Shown here piece after piece: positions 17,785 to 25,115 of a stretch of DNA of 64,000 bases. Position numbers and translations under genes: made by a program. The notes beneath the pieces were generated by a model. It made no database searches, was not told where the DNA came from, and saw nothing but the letters and a program-made list of their open reading frames with translations. The stretch's first letter is position 1; each line of letters begins with the position of its first letter. This DNA comes from Aquabacterium sp. (GTDB lineage Bacteria > Pseudomonadota > Gammaproteobacteria > Burkholderiales > Burkholderiaceae_C), in the NCBI RefSeq assembly GCF_030652515.1, contig NZ_JAUSAR010000116.1, positions 1-64,000 of the forward strand. Direction: 5' to 3'.

Positions 17785-19101
17785 TTACCAGGACGCCGCC
17801 ATCGAGTCCTTGTTGAACCTGGTGTCTTGCGTGATGGCATTCAGGCTCACGAACTCCAGCTTGTCCAGGGTGATGCCTTGTTGCAGTTGCGACCAGGTGT
17901 TGGTGTTCCACTTCACGCTGGGCTCGCCCTGCACGTAAAAGCTCGAGCCATTGTCGGCAATGTAAAGGCCATACCTTTTCATCGCGGTGGCAACGGCCTT
18001 GGCCTGTGTGTTCCAGGTTGACGGGATCACGAAGTCAGGGCGCAGGCGCAGCAAGGCGCCGAAGGGGATGCCGCCGGTTGCCAATTGCCCGGCAGCATGG
18101 CGGCCTGGCCACACATAGCCGTTGCTGGCGCGGATGCTGGCCATGACGCTTCCGGGTAATGTGACGCGCAGGGCGTGCTTGATCTCGCCTGCGCTGGCTT
18201 CATCTGCCCGCACCAGAAGCGGCAGGATGGGCAGTCCGGCGGCATCGCCGGATCCCCAGGAGGCGGGGCGCAGTTCAAGCGAATTCAGATCCCAGGCTGC
18301 TGAGGCATAGCTGTGCCACTGGCCATTGTATTTGTAGGTGTAATAACTTTCCCACAGTCGGCACGATCCGGTTTCAAGAACCACGGCATGACTGTCGGTG
18401 GCGAACTGATTCGAGACGTTGGTGCCGCCTTCGATCTTGATGGTCGCGTCCGGCGGGAAGGGGAAGCGGCGCTGAGATGCCGCCACGCTGCCGCAGTTGC
18501 GTTGCAATTTGAAAGATGAGCCGTTGGTCACGGCGCAATCGCTTTCGTCGGGGACGCCCGCGCCGTTACCGTCTCGGGGATCGGTGATGTCGTACGAAAT
18601 CAATGGCCAGGTCGTGGTGCTTGGGGAGCCGTCAACGACGTTGTACGGTATGCCGTAGTAATCAGCTGCAGCCGGGTCTTCGGTCACACCCCAGTCCAGG
18701 TGCATGCGCGGGTTGCCGAGTTTGCTCTGCATCAAAGCCTTCCACGTTGAGTTCTGGGCGTGGGCCGGGAACTTGGTGGTGTCGTCAACGCGGGTGTTGA
18801 AAATCGCATTGGCGGGAAAGATGGCGCAACCGGCGATCACTGGGCCGGTGGTGGTGCCAGTGGTGGTGCCTGTGCCGGTAGTGGTGCCTGTGCCGGTAGT
18901 GGTACCTGTGCCGGTAGTGGTACCCGTGCCAGTGGTGGTACCCGTGCCAGTGGTGGTGCCAGTGGTAGCTGGTGGCACGGTCGTGGTGGCTGGCGGCACG
19001 GTCGTGGTGGTGGTGCCACCGCCGCCGCCGCAAGCAGTCAGTGTGGCAATCAGCGACAGGCTGAGCAACTGGATATGAGGATATTTACTGAGAGAGTTCA
19101 C
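17785..19101 (-). CDS. Lipoprotein of an uncharacterised secreted family with a Thr/Gly repeat linker
   Basis: About 438 residues if translation begins at GTG 19101, which gives a normal lipoprotein signal (MNSLSKYPHIQLLSLSLIATLTAC, Cys at 24). ATG 19176 would leave an unusually long 49-residue leader. After the Cys come a Gly run, two PPATTTV units and a Gly-Thr hexapeptide repeat, forming a flexible tether. The ~330-residue domain contains DSHAVVLETGSCRLWESYYTYK, AAWDLNSLELRP, PLLVRADEASAGEIKHALR and YGLYIADNGSSFYVQGEP, a pattern I recall from widespread hypothetical exported proteins without known function. Surface or periplasmic, beta-rich, perhaps glycan-binding (inference). Convergent with the acetyltransferase (12 bp gap). 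Confidence 0.8.
   Translation of the reverse strand: MNSLSKYPHIQLLSLSLIATLTACGGGGGTTTTTVPPATTTVPPATTGTTTGTGTTTGTGTTTGTGTTTGTGTTTGTGTTTGTTTGPVIAGCAIFPANAIFNTRVDDTTKFPAHAQNSTWKALMQSKLGNPRMHLDWGVTEDPAAADYYGIPYNVVDGSPSTTTWPLISYDITDPRDGNGAGVPDESDCAVTNGSSFKLQRNCGSVAASQRRFPFPPDATIKIEGGTNVSNQFATDSHAVVLETGSCRLWESYYTYKYNGQWHSYASAAWDLNSLELRPASWGSGDAAGLPILPLLVRADEASAGEIKHALRVTLPGSVMASIRASNGYVWPGRHAAGQLATGGIPFGALLRLRPDFVIPSTWNTQAKAVATAMKRYGLYIADNGSSFYVQGEPSVKWNTNTWSQLQQGITLDKLEFVSLNAITQDTRFNKDSMAASW
18849..18980. repeat. 18-bp in-frame tandem repeat encoding the Gly-Thr linker
   Basis: Plus-strand unit agtggtgcctgtgccggt and close variants repeat about six to seven times, read on the minus strand as a Gly-Thr-rich hexapeptide. 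It is followed (to about 19009) by two 21-bp units encoding PPATTTV. Because the unit is a multiple of three, slippage would change tether length without a frameshift. Confidence 0.85.
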
Positions 19102-19646
19102 GCTTGATTCAATCCATGCATTTTCACTACAAAATTGCCTTCTGCCGACGTGCACGACAGCCTTTGAAAGCAGCATGGTTCTAGGTTAGCGGCAAGGTGT
19201 TTTGGCTCGGGGGCAAGTTGTAAGCGAATATAAAAATCAATTTTTTAAAGAAACATCTAAAAGTGTGAAATAAGTCAACCCCTTGAGTGGGTGCTTGTTT
19301 GGTTTACCCAGGGAGGCTGTGTCGTTTGTGCTGATCCTTGCTGGGGCCGTGTGCCTGTGGTTGTTACAACTTGGCGCATTATCCGCAACATGGGTCTGCC
19401 TTGCCTAAGCATGATGCATTCATTGGTTGGGAAAAATCGCTCTCATCAAGCGGTTAGGGTTCTGGCAAACGGTCGATTGGTTACATGAGCAGGTGGTCGC
19501 ATTGGATGTAGCGGCTACAGTGCTGGCCAAGTCGGTCGAAGAATTTGTGAAGAGCCGGGCCGTGTTGGGTCATCCCAAGTTTGGACATGTTGCTCGCAAT
19601 GCGAGCCTGGCTTGGCGCATCTAGTCATGTGCAGTAAGAGGTATCA
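19102..19646. other. Intergenic region between two divergent lipoprotein genes
   Basis: About 545 bp lie between the GTG start of the minus-strand lipoprotein and the ATG of the HzsA-like gene. An AT-rich stretch (about 19218-19272) stands out against the GC-rich surroundings and may hold promoters for one or both genes. A short plus-strand frame at 19291-19488 has no ribosome site and no recognisable content, so I do not call it a gene. I see no RNA gene here. Confidence 0.5.
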
Positions 19647-22271
19647 ATGCTTATTTCTCGTCAATTTCTTTTCGCCGCAGTGACTTCCGCCATGTTGGCT
19701 GCCTGCGGCGGTGGCGGTACTACTACAGGGACGGAGACGCCGAGCTCAGGCGGTTCTGGCACAGGGGGAACGATCCCGGCTGGCACCGGCTCAACCGGCT
19801 CGACCACGGGTGGTACGACCACGACGCCGACCACGCCCACAGTGCCTGCGGCCACGGTCACGATCACCGCACAGCCCATCAATGTGAGCACCTCTGCTGG
19901 CGGAGATGCCTCATTCAGTGTCTCGGCGTCTTCGACGGACAGCTTGAGCTATCAATGGCTGCGTGACGGTGTGGCCATTGCCGGTGCAACAGCCTCCACT
20001 TTCGTGGCCAAGGCTGTTCAGTCCGCCGACAGCGGCGCCAAGTTTTCTGTGGTTGTCAAAACCGCAGCAACCAGCGTGACCAGTTCGCAAGCGGCTTTGA
20101 CGGTGACCATGGCGTCCATGACGGCATATCCCATCATGTTCGTGACCAGCGTGCCTGCTTTGGGTTTCGCCAACCAGATGAACACCTTTGGCAACCATGG
20201 CAGTGGCGTCACCGACGCGATTGCCGGGGGGGACTTGTATGTTCGCTATCCAGATGGCACTTTGCGGAATCTGACCAAGGAAGCTGGCTGGGGCGTTGAC
20301 AGCGGCGGCATCCAGGGTGGTGCCAAGGCCATTTCTGTCCGTCAACCTGCGATGCATTGGGATGGCAAGAAGGCCCTGTTCTCCATGATGGTGGGCGGAG
20401 CCACTGCGCGCTATCAGGTGCCGACCAGAAATTGGCAGATGTATGAAGTGACCGGCTTGGGCAAGGGTGAGAAGGCCGTCATCACCAAGGTGGCCAACCA
20501 GCCCGCCACTTACAACAACATTTCGCCGATTTATGGCAGCGACGACAACGTCCTGTTCATTTCAGACGCCCCCTTGTTTGGCATGACCGCAACTTATCCG
20601 CAGTTGGATGAGTACGAGGCTGTTGCCACCAACACCGGTGTCTGGAAGCTGAATGTGTCAACCGGCAAAGTCACGCAACTGGAGCATTCTCCCAGCGGTG
20701 TTTTCGACCTCTTCCTGGACAGCTATGGCCGCGTCCTGTTCACCAAGTGGGATCACTTGAAGCGTGACCAGGAAGCCGACATCGACCGCTACCAGGGTGG
20801 TGTCTATGGCACCATCGATTACGAGTCTGAAACCTCGACCAAAACCAAGGCCTATCCTCGCAAAGATGCCAGCGGCAAGCTCATTGCTGACACGAAGGGC
20901 GTGCTTTATGACGTGTTCCCCGAGGCCCGTCACTTGCAGGATCCCACGCGTGATCCCAATGAACCGCTGCACGACTACAACCAGTTCATGCTGTGGCAGG
21001 TCAATGAAGATGGCTCTGACGAAGAAACCATCAACCATGTGGGCCGACACGAGTTTGGCGGCAGCTACAACGCCGGGGTGTTTCTCAATGACCCGAACTT
21101 GAGCGACGCTTTCCCGAGTTTTGGTGCCAATGTGAGCATGCGCGGCACATTCCGCCCAGATGCTGGCATGTTCCAGATGCGTGAGGACATCAACCGTCCC
21201 GGTACTTACCTTGGCACGTATTCCATGGAATTCGCCCGTCAAACGTCTGGCCGCATTGTTGAGTTCTCGATGCCTCCTGGCAAGAATCCTGAGGATGTGG
21301 CGGTGACCGACTACACGAACGCCACCCTTGATGCGGATCCCTATGGTTCTGCCGCACGTCTGGCCACGATGACCGGTCACTATCGCAACCCCTTGCGCCT
21401 CACGGATGACAGTATTCTGGTCAGCCATACGCCTGAATACCGCGTGAACAACGCCAACAGTCCTTACCGCTTCCTGTTGAAGAAGCTGGTGCCAAATCCG
21501 TTTGGCAAGGACATGATCGCGGGTCCTTCTCTGACGGGTGGTATTGTCAAGAATATCCTTTATTGGACTGATGAGGCAACGCCCCGCCAGTACCTGGGTC
21601 CTCTGAATGAGCACGATTCCGTTGAAGTTCGCTCACGTCCACGCCCTGTGTCTCGCAAGATGACGGTGGCTGATGTCGAAAAGAAGGTGCTCACGGAAGA
21701 AGGTGTGAATGAAACTGAACTGCGCACGTGGCTGCAAAGCAAGAACCTGGCGCTGATCGTGACTCGCAATGTGACCACGCGTGACCGTGCTGATGTCAGC
21801 CAGCCTTACAACCTGCGTGTGCCTGGTGGTGTTCAAAACGTGCCCAAGTCCGGTGCGGTCTATGACATCGCTGGTTTGCAGATTTTCCAAGGTGATTTGA
21901 CTCGTGGCTATGGCAATGGTGCTGCCAAGGGGCGCCGTGTTTATGCCCGACCTGTTCACAACAGCACGGTTCACACGGATGTGGAATCCTGGTACCCCAC
22001 GGGTGGGCAGCCTGGTACCGTGCAGATTGGCAAGGATGGGTCTACAGCTGCTTTCGTGCCTGCTGGGCGTGCATTGAGCTGGCAGTTGACCAGCCCCACT
22101 GGCAAGCCGGTGGTGCGTGAGCGGATTTGGGTGAGTTTTGCGCCTGGTGAAATCCGCACCTGCGCCAGTTGCCACGGTATCAACAAGCAGACGATCAATG
22201 GATTGACCGAGCCCAAGAATCCGCCGGAGGCTTTGCGTGATCTGATGCGCACCTGGAAAACTCGCAAATAA
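19647..22271 (+). CDS. HzsA-related multidomain lipoprotein with Ig-like domain and C-terminal c-type haem site
   Basis: 874 residues from ATG 19647. Lipobox LAAC puts the acylated Cys at residue 20, followed by a Gly/Thr/Pro tether (to about 68). Residues 70-155 look like an Ig-like domain (VTITAQPINVSTSAGGDASFSVSAS, YQWLRDGVAIAGAT, DSGAKFSVVV). The rest resembles hydrazine synthase alpha-subunit-related proteins found outside anammox bacteria, with propeller-like blades (YPIMFVTSVPALGFA, GGDLYVRYPDGTLRNLT, HWDGKKALFSMMVGG, YGSDDNVLFISDAP). Near the end CASCH at 839-843 is a CxxCH haem c site. Electron-transfer or oxidoreductase activity is inferred; hydrazine synthesis itself is not implied because the partner subunits are absent. 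A terminator follows at 22290. Confidence 0.8.
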   Translation: MLISRQFLFAAVTSAMLAACGGGGTTTGTETPSSGGSGTGGTIPAGTGSTGSTTGGTTTTPTTPTVPAATVTITAQPINVSTSAGGDASFSVSASSTDSLSYQWLRDGVAIAGATASTFVAKAVQSADSGAKFSVVVKTAATSVTSSQAALTVTMASMTAYPIMFVTSVPALGFANQMNTFGNHGSGVTDAIAGGDLYVRYPDGTLRNLTKEAGWGVDSGGIQGGAKAISVRQPAMHWDGKKALFSMMVGGATARYQVPTRNWQMYEVTGLGKGEKAVITKVANQPATYNNISPIYGSDDNVLFISDAPLFGMTATYPQLDEYEAVATNTGVWKLNVSTGKVTQLEHSPSGVFDLFLDSYGRVLFTKWDHLKRDQEADIDRYQGGVYGTIDYESETSTKTKAYPRKDASGKLIADTKGVLYDVFPEARHLQDPTRDPNEPLHDYNQFMLWQVNEDGSDEETINHVGRHEFGGSYNAGVFLNDPNLSDAFPSFGANVSMRGTFRPDAGMFQMREDINRPGTYLGTYSMEFARQTSGRIVEFSMPPGKNPEDVAVTDYTNATLDADPYGSAARLATMTGHYRNPLRLTDDSILVSHTPEYRVNNANSPYRFLLKKLVPNPFGKDMIAGPSLTGGIVKNILYWTDEATPRQYLGPLNEHDSVEVRSRPRPVSRKMTVADVEKKVLTEEGVNETELRTWLQSKNLALIVTRNVTTRDRADVSQPYNLRVPGGVQNVPKSGAVYDIAGLQIFQGDLTRGYGNGAAKGRRVYARPVHNSTVHTDVESWYPTGGQPGTVQIGKDGSTAAFVPAGRALSWQLTSPTGKPVVRERIWVSFAPGEIRTCASCHGINKQTINGLTEPKNPPEALRDLMRTWKTRK

Positions 22272-22289
22272 TTCGAAGTTTCCTGATGC

Positions 22290-22314
22290 AATGGCGGCCC
22301 CTTGGGCCGCCATT
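22290..22314 (+). terminator. Rho-independent terminator after the HzsA-like gene
   Basis: Perfect 11-bp stem AATGGCGGCCC (22290-22300) / GGGCCGCCATT (22304-22314) with a 3-base loop and a short T-run on the plus strand. It lies 18 bp after the HzsA-like stop and just before the convergent GT-C-like gene end. Confidence 0.85.
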
Positions 22315-22332
22315 TTCATTTGGACTTGGCGA

Positions 22333-23508
22333 TCAGTATCGCAATGAGACCAATGCGAGGTTGACCACGCTCCAGGCAGCCAATGATTTGGTCAGCGTGA
22401 TCAGCCTGGCATCTTGATGTGCCGCGAATGCGAACATGGACAGGGCAAGCGGCCAGATGTAGAAGTCCACATACTTGATGTAGAAGACGTTGCTGATGGC
22501 CAGGGTGGCGGACAACCCCAGCAATGTCAGCGCCGTCATGGGATCTTCTCGGAGCGGTGGTACACACAAGGCCAAAATCCCGGACAGGATGACCGGGCTG
22601 CTGAGGCACCAGCCCCATCGCTGGGCATCCATTTTGTCCAGAATGGAAAAGATGAATCCGCCGCGGTCGAAATGGATGGAGGCGTTGTAGGCGATCAGGC
22701 AAACGGGCAGCAGAATCAGCCAGACCAGCAACAGGGGCCGCCAACTGGTGCGGGTGGGCAGAAGCTTCCAGTTGAACAGCGCCAAGCCCATCATGGCCAT
22801 GGAGACCAGGAACGTGCGGCCGCTGACGGCCATGTGGTCCTGGAATTTGGGTGGCGTGAGGCCATGCCAGTGGTAAACCAGCGCCAGCAGCATCGCCCCG
22901 GCCAGGGCCATTTTCAAGGCGAGGTTCTTGAATCGCCCTTGTTGCAGATCCCACAGCCCCAGCCCCCCGAGGATGGCAATGGCGGTTTGGCGGCTGGTGA
23001 CCGACAGGGCGGACAGCACCGACGCTGTGGCCACAAACCCTTGTGTGTGCAGCCAGAGCGCCAGGAAAACCAAAAGCGTGGCCAGGGTTTCCGGGTGCCC
23101 CCACAGTGCGGGGCCCAGCTGAAATGGCGAGAAGTAAAACGCGCCGGCCAACAGCCAAGGCCAGGCCGTGGCGCCCAGTCGGCGATACGCCAGCCACCAG
23201 ACCAGGCCCGTCGACATGACATGCAGCAGCAGGGTGCTGATTCGGATTGAGTCAGGCCCCATGGGAGTGCTGCCCATGAGTGCATAGTAAAGAGGGCCTG
23301 AGGCCGTGTTCATTTCACGCAGGAATGCAAAGAAATCCAGCGTGCGGAACTGTTCGATGGTGGGGTAGTGAAACCTTGTGAAATCGATTCGCGCCCCGAA
23401 TGACGGGTTGTATTCAATCTTGCAGAACAGCACGCCCAGTGCCAGGCAGCCAAGTAGAAACAAGGCGGCCATGATGCGTTGGCGGCCAGGCATTGCGGGT
23501 GTATTCAT
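22333..23508 (-). CDS. Multipass membrane protein, probable GT-C-type glycosyltransferase
   Basis: 391 residues from ATG 23508 with 9-11 hydrophobic helices. After helix 1 comes a periplasmic loop with acidic residue and aromatic motifs (RIDFTRFHYPTIEQFRTLDF, MNTASGPLYYALM). This order, a first-loop Asp followed by a 'GPLYY' motif, is the arrangement seen in GT-C enzymes that use polyprenyl-phosphate sugars, and faintly recalls the ALG10 glucosyltransferase family. FDRGGFIFSILDKMDAQRWGW is a later loop. No exact family is certain. It sits 15 bp downstream of a GT4 gene on the same strand and probably decorates the same glycan in the periplasm. Confidence 0.72.
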   Translation of the reverse strand: MNTPAMPGRQRIMAALFLLGCLALGVLFCKIEYNPSFGARIDFTRFHYPTIEQFRTLDFFAFLREMNTASGPLYYALMGSTPMGPDSIRISTLLLHVMSTGLVWWLAYRRLGATAWPWLLAGAFYFSPFQLGPALWGHPETLATLLVFLALWLHTQGFVATASVLSALSVTSRQTAIAILGGLGLWDLQQGRFKNLALKMALAGAMLLALVYHWHGLTPPKFQDHMAVSGRTFLVSMAMMGLALFNWKLLPTRTSWRPLLLVWLILLPVCLIAYNASIHFDRGGFIFSILDKMDAQRWGWCLSSPVILSGILALCVPPLREDPMTALTLLGLSATLAISNVFYIKYVDFYIWPLALSMFAFAAHQDARLITLTKSLAAWSVVNLALVSLRY

Positions 23509-23523
23509 GATGAAGTTTGAATG

Positions 23524-24690
23524 TCAGGGGCGGTTCGCAATCACCTGCTCGCACACGGCCAGTGTTTCGGTGGCGACATCGTCCCAGGTGCGGGTCATGG
23601 CCTTGGAGATGGCCGATCTGCTCCAAGGATGGCGCAGGGCCTGCTCAAGCCCATTCTCCAGAGCCGCTGTGTTCTTGGTGGGCACGAGCACGCCATTGCT
23701 GTCGTTGATGATCTCGGGGATGCCTCCAACACGGGTGGCCACCACCGGGCAGCCGCAAGCCAGGGCCTCGACCAGCACATTGGGGTAGCCCTCGGACCAA
23801 CTGGGCAGCACCACGAGTTCCGCGTTGCTCATCCATTCAGCGACCTGCTGAGGCAGCAATCCCCCGGTGAGGATGACTTTGTCGCCCATGCCGCGCTGTT
23901 GAGCCGTGGCCTGGAGTTCGTCCCGCAGTGCGCCTTCGCCAATCAGGGTGAGCCGAACACCGGGGTCGCGTTGAGCCAGGCGTTCGAAGGCGTCGATCAA
24001 CTCACGCAAGCCCTTGGCCTCGATCAGGCGGCCCACGTAGACCATCAGGCGGTGTTGATCATTCAAGCCGTGCTGTGCGCGCAAGGGACCGCGAGGCCTG
24101 GGATAGAACACCGTGGTGTTGAAGCCGTTGACAATGGTGTGGACTTTTTGCCCAGACACCTGGTAATGCTGGACGGTGAACCGGGTCATGGCATCACTGA
24201 CGGTGATGACCGCGTCGGCTTCGCGCAGGGTGTTGCCTGTCATGCGTGCACTCAGGCCGGAGCGGACATGGATGTCGGTGCCCAGCGCTCCGATCACGAT
24301 CGGACAATGGAGCTGTCGAGCCGCCTGGAGGGCGCCGGCCCCTTCGGGGTAGACCCAATAGCCGATGACGATGTCGGGCGCGAATGCGCGCAGCTTGGGC
24401 AGCAGGCTGCGCCCACAGGCCCAGCCATTGGTCAGGCGTGACAGCACTGGCAAGGCAGGGTAGGTGCCCGCCTGCACGTCGATGCCGGGCAAGGTGAAGT
24501 CGGGCCCCACCGGTGGAGGCGCCGGGCTTCTGGGGCGCAGGCCTGGAATCGAGGGATATTGGGTCTGTTGCAAGAAGACCCGAACCGTGGCTTGTCGGGA
24601 CAGTGCCTGTGCCGTTTCGTAGATGAAGCGCCCCCGGGTCTTGTCAACTGGCACAGGCAAGATCGGCGTGACCACCGCAATTCGTCTCAT
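23524..24690 (-). CDS. Family 4 glycosyltransferase
   Basis: 388 residues from ATG 24690. GT-B fold: VVTPILPVPVDKTRGRFIYETAQAL at the N-terminus, FAPDIVIGYWVYPEGAGALQAAR, LGTDIHVRSG, VNGFNTTVFYP, MVYVGRLIEAKGLRELIDAF, LIGEGALRDELQ, and the donor site EGYPNVLVEALACGCPVVATRVGGIPEII (E-x7-E). Cytoplasmic transfer of a sugar from a nucleotide donor onto a lipid-linked or other acceptor is expected; donor and linkage cannot be predicted. It leads a two-gene unit with the GT-C-like gene and marks the right edge of the polysaccharide island. Confidence 0.92.
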   Translation of the reverse strand: MRRIAVVTPILPVPVDKTRGRFIYETAQALSRQATVRVFLQQTQYPSIPGLRPRSPAPPPVGPDFTLPGIDVQAGTYPALPVLSRLTNGWACGRSLLPKLRAFAPDIVIGYWVYPEGAGALQAARQLHCPIVIGALGTDIHVRSGLSARMTGNTLREADAVITVSDAMTRFTVQHYQVSGQKVHTIVNGFNTTVFYPRPRGPLRAQHGLNDQHRLMVYVGRLIEAKGLRELIDAFERLAQRDPGVRLTLIGEGALRDELQATAQQRGMGDKVILTGGLLPQQVAEWMSNAELVVLPSWSEGYPNVLVEALACGCPVVATRVGGIPEIINDSNGVLVPTKNTAALENGLEQALRHPWSRSAISKAMTRTWDDVATETLAVCEQVIANRP

Positions 24691-24790
24691 GTGTGTTTTC
24701 AGTGATTGAGCAGCCCGACGCAGGCGCCATTGCGTGCCAATTGTCTCAGCTTGTGGGGGCTTGGCGCGTTTTAAGCGCAGCTCGGCTCAA

Positions 24791-24982
24791 TCAGCCGCGC
24801 AGGCGCAACAGCAAATCGTCGGTTTCCTGGCTGGCTTCGCGCTGGGCGTTTTCGTCGGTGAGGAAGGACAGTTCCTGCAGCGACAGGCTCAGGTTCACCA
24901 AGCCGTCGCGCAGGTTGAACAGGGCCGCCTGCATGTCGAGGAGCTTTTGCCTCATTTGCTCTGCGCGTTCTTCGTCATGCAT
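24791..24982 (-). CDS. Small acidic coiled-coil protein of unknown function
   Basis: 63 residues from ATG 24982, preceded by AGGAG with 7-base spacing, a strong ribosome site that supports a real gene (a GTG three bases earlier is too close). The sequence is almost entirely helical and charged (MHDEERAEQMRQKLLDMQ..., LSLSLQELSFLTDEN) with heptad-like leucines, suggesting a coiled coil. There is no signal peptide or membrane segment. It stands alone between the GT4 gene and the Lap module. SlyX-like size, but I do not recognise the family. Confidence 0.65.
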   Translation of the reverse strand: MHDEERAEQMRQKLLDMQAALFNLRDGLVNLSLSLQELSFLTDENAQREASQETDDLLLRLRG

Positions 24983-25115
24983 CACCGTACTCCTGCCCCC
25001 GAGACCATCACAACTTCAAGCGGGCCACGGGGCGGCCTGCATGCTTGACGGTCTCACTTTACCCGCGGGTCTTGAGGCGGGCTAGTGCCTATTCGCGGGG
25101 GGAGGGGCGGTGGTG

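Noticed and set aside
18849..19009. CRISPR-like array
   Set aside because: Units are contiguous and in frame within a coding linker, with no spacers.
19291..19488. Short plus-strand frame between the two lipoprotein genes
   Set aside because: No ribosome site, no known motif, and odd composition with many Cys/Trp/Val.
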